27,425 nt of DNA from contig JAGLUC010000503.1 in the NCBI GenBank assembly GCA_023134955.1, forward strand, positions 1-27,425, given 5' to 3'. The first letter of the stretch is position 1, and each line of letters starts with the position of its first letter. Below are positions 23,940 to 27,425 of the stretch, one piece after another. The notes beneath the pieces were generated by a model that saw only the letters and a list, made by a program, of their open reading frames with translations, did not search any database and was not told the DNA's origin. Source of the DNA: Methylococcales bacterium. Lineage in GTDB: Bacteria > Pseudomonadota > Gammaproteobacteria > Methylococcales > Methylomonadaceae. The position numbers and the translations under genes are program-made.

Positions 23940-26819
23940 TTATTGAATAACAAAATCAGTTGAAGTTAACACTGAAGTTTTACTGGTAGACTCGTTATAC
24001 ATCTTCTTAAAGTCATTGACTTCAGCCGAGTTGTCTTTAAACAAATCTCTGACAAAACCATAGGCAATGGTTTGATAAACCAGTTCAATTTTAACCGTAT
24101 AACTGCTACCAGTTAGTCCGCCGATGCGATAGCTTATCTGATCACTACCACCTATAAAATTATTATCATTATAAGCAATACCTGCGACTGCCACATCATC
24201 TGGTGCTGTGGTTTTATTGAACCCATTAGGCAACAAGCGATTATCTTTAAGGTATGTTGCTCCACGTAATAATGTATAAGTAACCTTATCATCACTATTA
24301 CCCATAATAGCTTCATAAACCTGAACCTGATCGGGCGAATTAATGACATCATAATGAGGTTCAAATGCTAATGCATCAAAATCAGAAGCGACACCTTGTA
24401 CACTGCCATTAGCATTTACTTTACCTGATTCAAATACCACATTATTTGCATCATCTAATACGGTTACATGAACAATAACTCTACGCGATGGGTAAGCACT
24501 AGGTAGTTTATGACCTGTTTTACTGTCAATTTTTAGATTGAAATCCAGCTGGCCTTGGTTTAATGATTGGCTTAATACCTCAATAGTTGCTGATTCTTTT
24601 AGCATTGCACGAGTTGCAGTAATAATGTCGTCAAAATTGCTGGCTATGACTCCTAGCTGCTGCTTATTGTTTTTCAACATAGTGAGCATAAAGGTATTTG
24701 CACCAACAAATTCATGCACAGCAAAGTTATCACGTTCTTCTAGCCACATAGGACGATTAGAAATAGGTACGCCGTTAGCGCGTTCCATATGACATGACTG
24801 ACAACTATTGGTACCCGTATAGTCACTATGTAACCATTCCGAATATGGCATTTGTTCAGGAAATTCAGACTCTAGTGTTGTTGTTAACACAGTTCCAGCT
24901 TCATCAACATAAGGGGTTTTAACGTTATGACAAGTCGCACACATTTCAGACTCTTTGATGTGCAAACTGTATTTTGGTGTAAAACCAGTGTTCATCACCA
25001 TTGGGTTTGGAAATAGATTGTCATAAGGGCCAAAGATTTCTTTATTATCACCAATTTCATATTTACCTGTGAAACTTTCCACCGTGCCTAGTTTTGGCGA
25101 GTCTTGAATTTGATGACAAAGCGTACAGCTGACACCATTCATTGCTTCGTCATGACGAGAATGAGATGAATCAAGAAAACCATCATCTAAAATCTTAATA
25201 GTTTCATTGTTTTTCTTAGCTTCAAAATTAGCCATAGGTGCATGACAACGACTACATTTATCATTAATGACATCTGCTAAATGTGGGTTGCGGTTTAATT
25301 CCGTTCTTACTTTGGCTTTCCAAAAAGGATCTCTGGTTGAATTAGCCATCATCGTTGCTGACCAATCTGTTTCAATTGATACATCATTTCCTTGATTATC
25401 ACTCAAGTTGTTATGACACTGTGTGCAATTATCAGAACCTGAAAAATGATTTCTGTTAAACGCTGCATCACCAACAGGTTGAGGTGGTAACTGAAAGCTT
25501 AAAGTAGGTTCTGGAATTGTAGTTGTACTATAAGTATCAACAATTCCACCAATTGTTAGAGCTGTATTATTTGTTGTCTGATAAGTTGATGCTGCTGTTT
25601 GTCTTAGACTCACAGTATTACCATTAATAACCTCACCAGTCACCGTTGTAAAACTGCCTCCATTAATGGCATACTCCCCATTTGATACAGAAATAACAGT
25701 AGCGGCATTAATTCCTGAAACGGGAATCGCATTAGAAATATTAACACTACCAAGCTCCACATCTGATTGATCAATAAAACTGAATACATCAGGGGTTGTA
25801 TCAAGTGGATTATCTTGTGTAGTAACACTGAATATATCACTAACACCGCCAATAGTTAATGTGGCTTGTGTGGTCGAGTTGTATGTTGAAGCAGCCGCTA
25901 AACGAACTGTTACAGTGTCGTCAGTAACAACTGTACTACTAGATGATGTATAAGTACCACCATTAATAGAAAACTCACCGCCAATCACTGAAATTACAGT
26001 CGCTGTGTTAATGCCAGTAACAGTAATTGTATTTGAGAGCACAGCCGAACTTAATTCAACACCCGTTTGATCTATTAAACGGAAAGAATCAGGCGTTGTA
26101 TCAGAAATATCTTCCACCGTGGTGACATCAAAACTATCAGTAACACCATTAAGATTAAGCACTGCGCTAGTAGTAGTTAAAAACTGACTAGAAGAAACCT
26201 GACGAACATTAATTGTGTCTCCATTATCTACGCTACTTGGAGCACTGCTATATCCTCCATTATTGATAGAATACTCTCCACCAGTAATACTGACGCTGAT
26301 TGAAGTACTTATACCCGATACGATAAAACTGTTTGCATTGATTATTGTATTAAGTAGTACATCTACTTGATCAGAAAAAGTAAATGGATCAGGTGTGCTA
26401 TCAGAAGTGTTTTCTAAAGTTGTTATATCAAAACTATCACTAACACCGTTAAGGTCAAGAACAGCACTTGTGGTTGTTAAATACTGACTTGAAGAAGTCT
26501 GACGAACTTTGATTGTATCGCCATTATTTACAGTACTTGAGGTGCTACGGTAACTACCACTGTTAATGGAATATTCACCACCACTCACACTGATACTAAT
26601 TGAGGTGTTGATACCAGAAACAGTGATGCTGTTTGAAATAATTGAACTATTTCGAGCAACATCACTCTGATCCACAAAAGTAAAAGTAAAAGTAAAAGTA
26701 AAAGTATCGGGTATTTTATCCCATTTTTTGCCATTCCTACCCGCCCAAGCACTTGAGGTGGTTAAAAATGGAATTAAAAATAATAAAAGCAATAAGACTT
26801 TTCGATGCCAACCATACAT
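23940..26819 (-). CDS. Secreted pentaheme c-type cytochrome with four tandem 100-residue modules
   Basis: This is a 959-residue exported protein. A signal peptide (KVLLLLLFLIPFLTTSSAWA) is followed by a TF repeat and four serine/threonine/glycine-rich beta modules of exactly 100 residues. The module pattern is F.DQ.DV, then SN.I.VSGI, SV.GGEYSINGG, NGDT..VRQ and L.GV.D.F.VTT. The C-terminal half holds five CXXCH heme sites: CTQCH 465, CSRCH 522, CTLCH 565, CATCH 627 and CQSCH 673. A segment KTGHKLPSAYPSRRVIVHV, seen in multiheme cytochromes, follows. The start at ATG 26819 is chosen for GGAG at six bases. It probably acts in the periplasm or on the cell surface in electron transfer. The modules may anchor or space the heme part. 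Partner and substrate are unknown. Confidence 0.9.
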   Translation of the reverse strand: MYGWHRKVLLLLLFLIPFLTTSSAWAGRNGKKWDKIPDTFTFTFTFTFVDQSDVARNSSIISNSITVSGINTSISISVSGGEYSINSGSYRSTSSTVNNGDTIKVRQTSSSQYLTTTSAVLDLNGVSDSFDITTLENTSDSTPDPFTFSDQVDVLLNTIINANSFIVSGISTSISVSITGGEYSINNGGYSSAPSSVDNGDTINVRQVSSSQFLTTTSAVLNLNGVTDSFDVTTVEDISDTTPDSFRLIDQTGVELSSAVLSNTITVTGINTATVISVIGGEFSINGGTYTSSSSTVVTDDTVTVRLAAASTYNSTTQATLTIGGVSDIFSVTTQDNPLDTTPDVFSFIDQSDVELGSVNISNAIPVSGINAATVISVSNGEYAINGGSFTTVTGEVINGNTVSLRQTAASTYQTTNNTALTIGGIVDTYSTTTIPEPTLSFQLPPQPVGDAAFNRNHFSGSDNCTQCHNNLSDNQGNDVSIETDWSATMMANSTRDPFWKAKVRTELNRNPHLADVINDKCSRCHAPMANFEAKKNNETIKILDDGFLDSSHSRHDEAMNGVSCTLCHQIQDSPKLGTVESFTGKYEIGDNKEIFGPYDNLFPNPMVMNTGFTPKYSLHIKESEMCATCHNVKTPYVDEAGTVLTTTLESEFPEQMPYSEWLHSDYTGTNSCQSCHMERANGVPISNRPMWLEERDNFAVHEFVGANTFMLTMLKNNKQQLGVIASNFDDIITATRAMLKESATIEVLSQSLNQGQLDFNLKIDSKTGHKLPSAYPSRRVIVHVTVLDDANNVVFESGKVNANGSVQGVASDFDALAFEPHYDVINSPDQVQVYEAIMGNSDDKVTYTLLRGATYLKDNRLLPNGFNKTTAPDDVAVAGIAYNDNNFIGGSDQISYRIGGLTGSSYTVKIELVYQTIAYGFVRDLFKDNSAEVNDFKKMYNESTSKTSVLTSTDFVIQ
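25497..26696 (-). repeat. Four tandem 300-base coding repeats
   Basis: The DQ codons of each module lie at 26667, 26367, 26067 and 25767, an exact 300-base spacing (100 codons) without indels. Modules 1 and 2 are the most alike (for example SSSQ[YF]LTTTSAVL). Modules 3 and 4 are more divergent. This is consistent with stepwise duplication inside the gene. Confidence 0.88.
26676..26705 (-). repeat. In-frame hexanucleotide microsatellite (AAAAGT x5)
   Basis: Five perfect copies of AAAAGT on the plus strand, read as ACTTTT on the coding strand, encode five Thr-Phe pairs shortly after the signal peptide. Because the unit is six bases, copy-number change adds or removes Thr-Phe without a frameshift. 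Confidence 0.95.
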
Positions 26820-27115
26820 TGTATTCTCCAAATAGGTGTAAGTTTAATCTTACAAATATTTGCAATTTTCATACCATTTAAGACATCAGGTTAATCGATT
26901 AATCATTAATTTCTGTTGTAATGCCCCCATGAGCCATTATTAAAAAAACAACTATTTGAATATTAAAGAAAAATAAGTTACTACTTGAATGTATAAAATT
27001 AATTTCTTGTGGTGCGCTGAGATGTTCTTAAGATGTAATGTTTGAATAGATAAATTAATCTATGTTAAATAATGCAAGTCTACTAAGTTAAATGCCATAC
27101 TCTATCTGTGAAATA
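26820..27115. other. Gene-free upstream region of the cytochrome
   Basis: An AT-rich stretch of about 300 bases. It must hold the promoter of the cytochrome gene, but no clear -35/-10 pair stands out. No ORF, RNA or repeat could be supported before the inverted repeat at 27116. Confidence 0.5.
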
Positions 27116-27192
27116 GGGGGCAGAGCCCGATTAAGAGGCTGACAAGGTAAATTTATGATTTGCTGTGTTTATGCTAAAAGGGCTCTGACCCC
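27116..27192. repeat. Inverted GGGGTCAGAGCCC-type repeat pair
   Basis: GGGGGCAGAGCCC (27116-27128) and GGGCTCTGACCCC (27180-27192) match 12 of 13 bases when one is inverted, with 51 bases between. The right copy lies six bases beyond the stop of the RAYT relic. Sequences of this GGGGTCAGAGCCC kind commonly flank RAYT genes. Confidence 0.65.
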
Positions 27193-27197
27193 TTTTC

Positions 27198-27404
27198 TTA
27201 TATTCCTCTTTCTCCTGCTGCTTTTCTTACCTTGGTACGTCTTTCCGTTTTAGGCAAGGCACGTGAGAATCCACTTTTTATCATACGCCAACGCAGACTA
27301 AAATTGCTATCATCGGGCGGTAATGTCCACACACAATGTAAATGGTCTGGTAATACAACCCAGGCATTGATATGAAAAGGATGAGGTTTACGTGCCTGCC
27401 GTAG
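27198..27404 (-). pseudogene. REP-associated tyrosine transposase (RAYT) relic
   Basis: This is a 68-codon open segment between an in-frame stop (27405-27407) and TAA (27198-27200). It encodes LRQARKPHPFHINAWVVLPD, then HLHCVWTLPPDDSNFSLRWR and MIKSGFSRALPK, ending GERGI. The HLH triad in DHLHCVWTLP is the HUH metal-binding motif of the RAYT/Y1 transposase family. The N-terminal start, and the region after GERGI(W) that holds the catalytic tyrosine, are missing. It is therefore an inactive internal piece. The relic could continue beyond the window only in another frame. Confidence 0.8.
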
Positions 27405-27408
27405 TTAT

Positions 27409-27425
27409 GTAGGATGGGCAAAGGG
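27409..27425 (+). repeat. Left half of a GTAGGATGGGC REP-type repeat, cut by the window edge
   Basis: GTAGGATGGGCAAAGGG runs off the window. It matches the opening arm of a common gammaproteobacterial palindromic repeat whose other arm reads GCCCATCC. It abuts the in-frame stop codon that ends the upstream side of the RAYT relic. Confidence 0.55.

Noticed and set aside
23940..26819. A CRISPR-like array from the periodic repeats
   Set aside because: The 300-base periodicity is protein-coding, in frame and degenerate at the DNA level. There are no short repeats with unique spacers.

Overview
The window is AT-rich DNA from a gammaproteobacterium. The ribosomal protein order, an Azotobacter-type FdxA, Hda, HldE, a 193-residue SodB and UbiA all fit that class. 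The large exported multiheme cytochrome and the REP/RAYT-type repeats suggest a methanotroph- or sulfur-oxidiser-like lineage (Methylococcales or similar), but this is inferred from gene content only.

Layout. (1) 1-5608, + strand: the end of the spc operon (rplR', rpsE, rpmD, rplO, secY, rpmJ) running into the alpha operon (rpsM, rpsK, rpsD, rpoA, rplQ), with a good internal promoter before rpsM and a terminator after rplQ. (2) 5.7-10.4 kb: a 7Fe ferredoxin (fdxA), a periplasmic TPR-like protein, a CYTH triphosphatase-like protein, iron/manganese superoxide dismutase, and an EF-G of the second, non-str-operon type. (3) 10.4-16.7 kb: an accessory island. It starts with a 550-base gap holding a decayed IS30-like transposase end. 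Three closely packed genes follow: a TerB-N/TerB/TerB-C protein, a BrxD-like (DUF2791) ATPase and an Lhr/BrxHI-like SF2 helicase. This composition matches the anti-phage system described as Shango (sngABC). A run of nine G lies exactly at the presumed translation start of its first gene. (4) 16.8-22.1 kb: housekeeping genes again, with arsC-wrbA-DUF2069-hda-panE on the minus strand and hldE-ubiA divergent on the plus strand. (5) 22.1-23.9 kb: a small plastic region. It has a RelE/ParE-type toxin-antitoxin pair, palindromic repeats, a 135-base second copy of the 3' end of ubiA, and a 126-base MITE-like element with 14-base terminal inverted repeats. (6) 23.9-26.8 kb: a secreted pentaheme c-type cytochrome whose N-terminal half is four tandem modules of exactly 300 bases each. 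(7) 27.1-27.4 kb: a RAYT (REP-associated tyrosine transposase) relic stopped on both sides beside two different repeat sequences.

How the parts work together: regions 1, 2 and 4 are core genes (translation, secretion, redox protection, replication control, LPS heptose, ubiquinone). Regions 3, 5 and 7 are the accessory parts. The Shango-like operon is the only complete multi-gene defence system visible. No tRNA, rRNA or CRISPR array was seen. The most unusual observations are the G9 tract at the defence operon start, the ubiA 3'-end duplication whose differences are mostly synonymous, and the exact 300-base repeats plus an in-frame hexamer microsatellite in the cytochrome gene.
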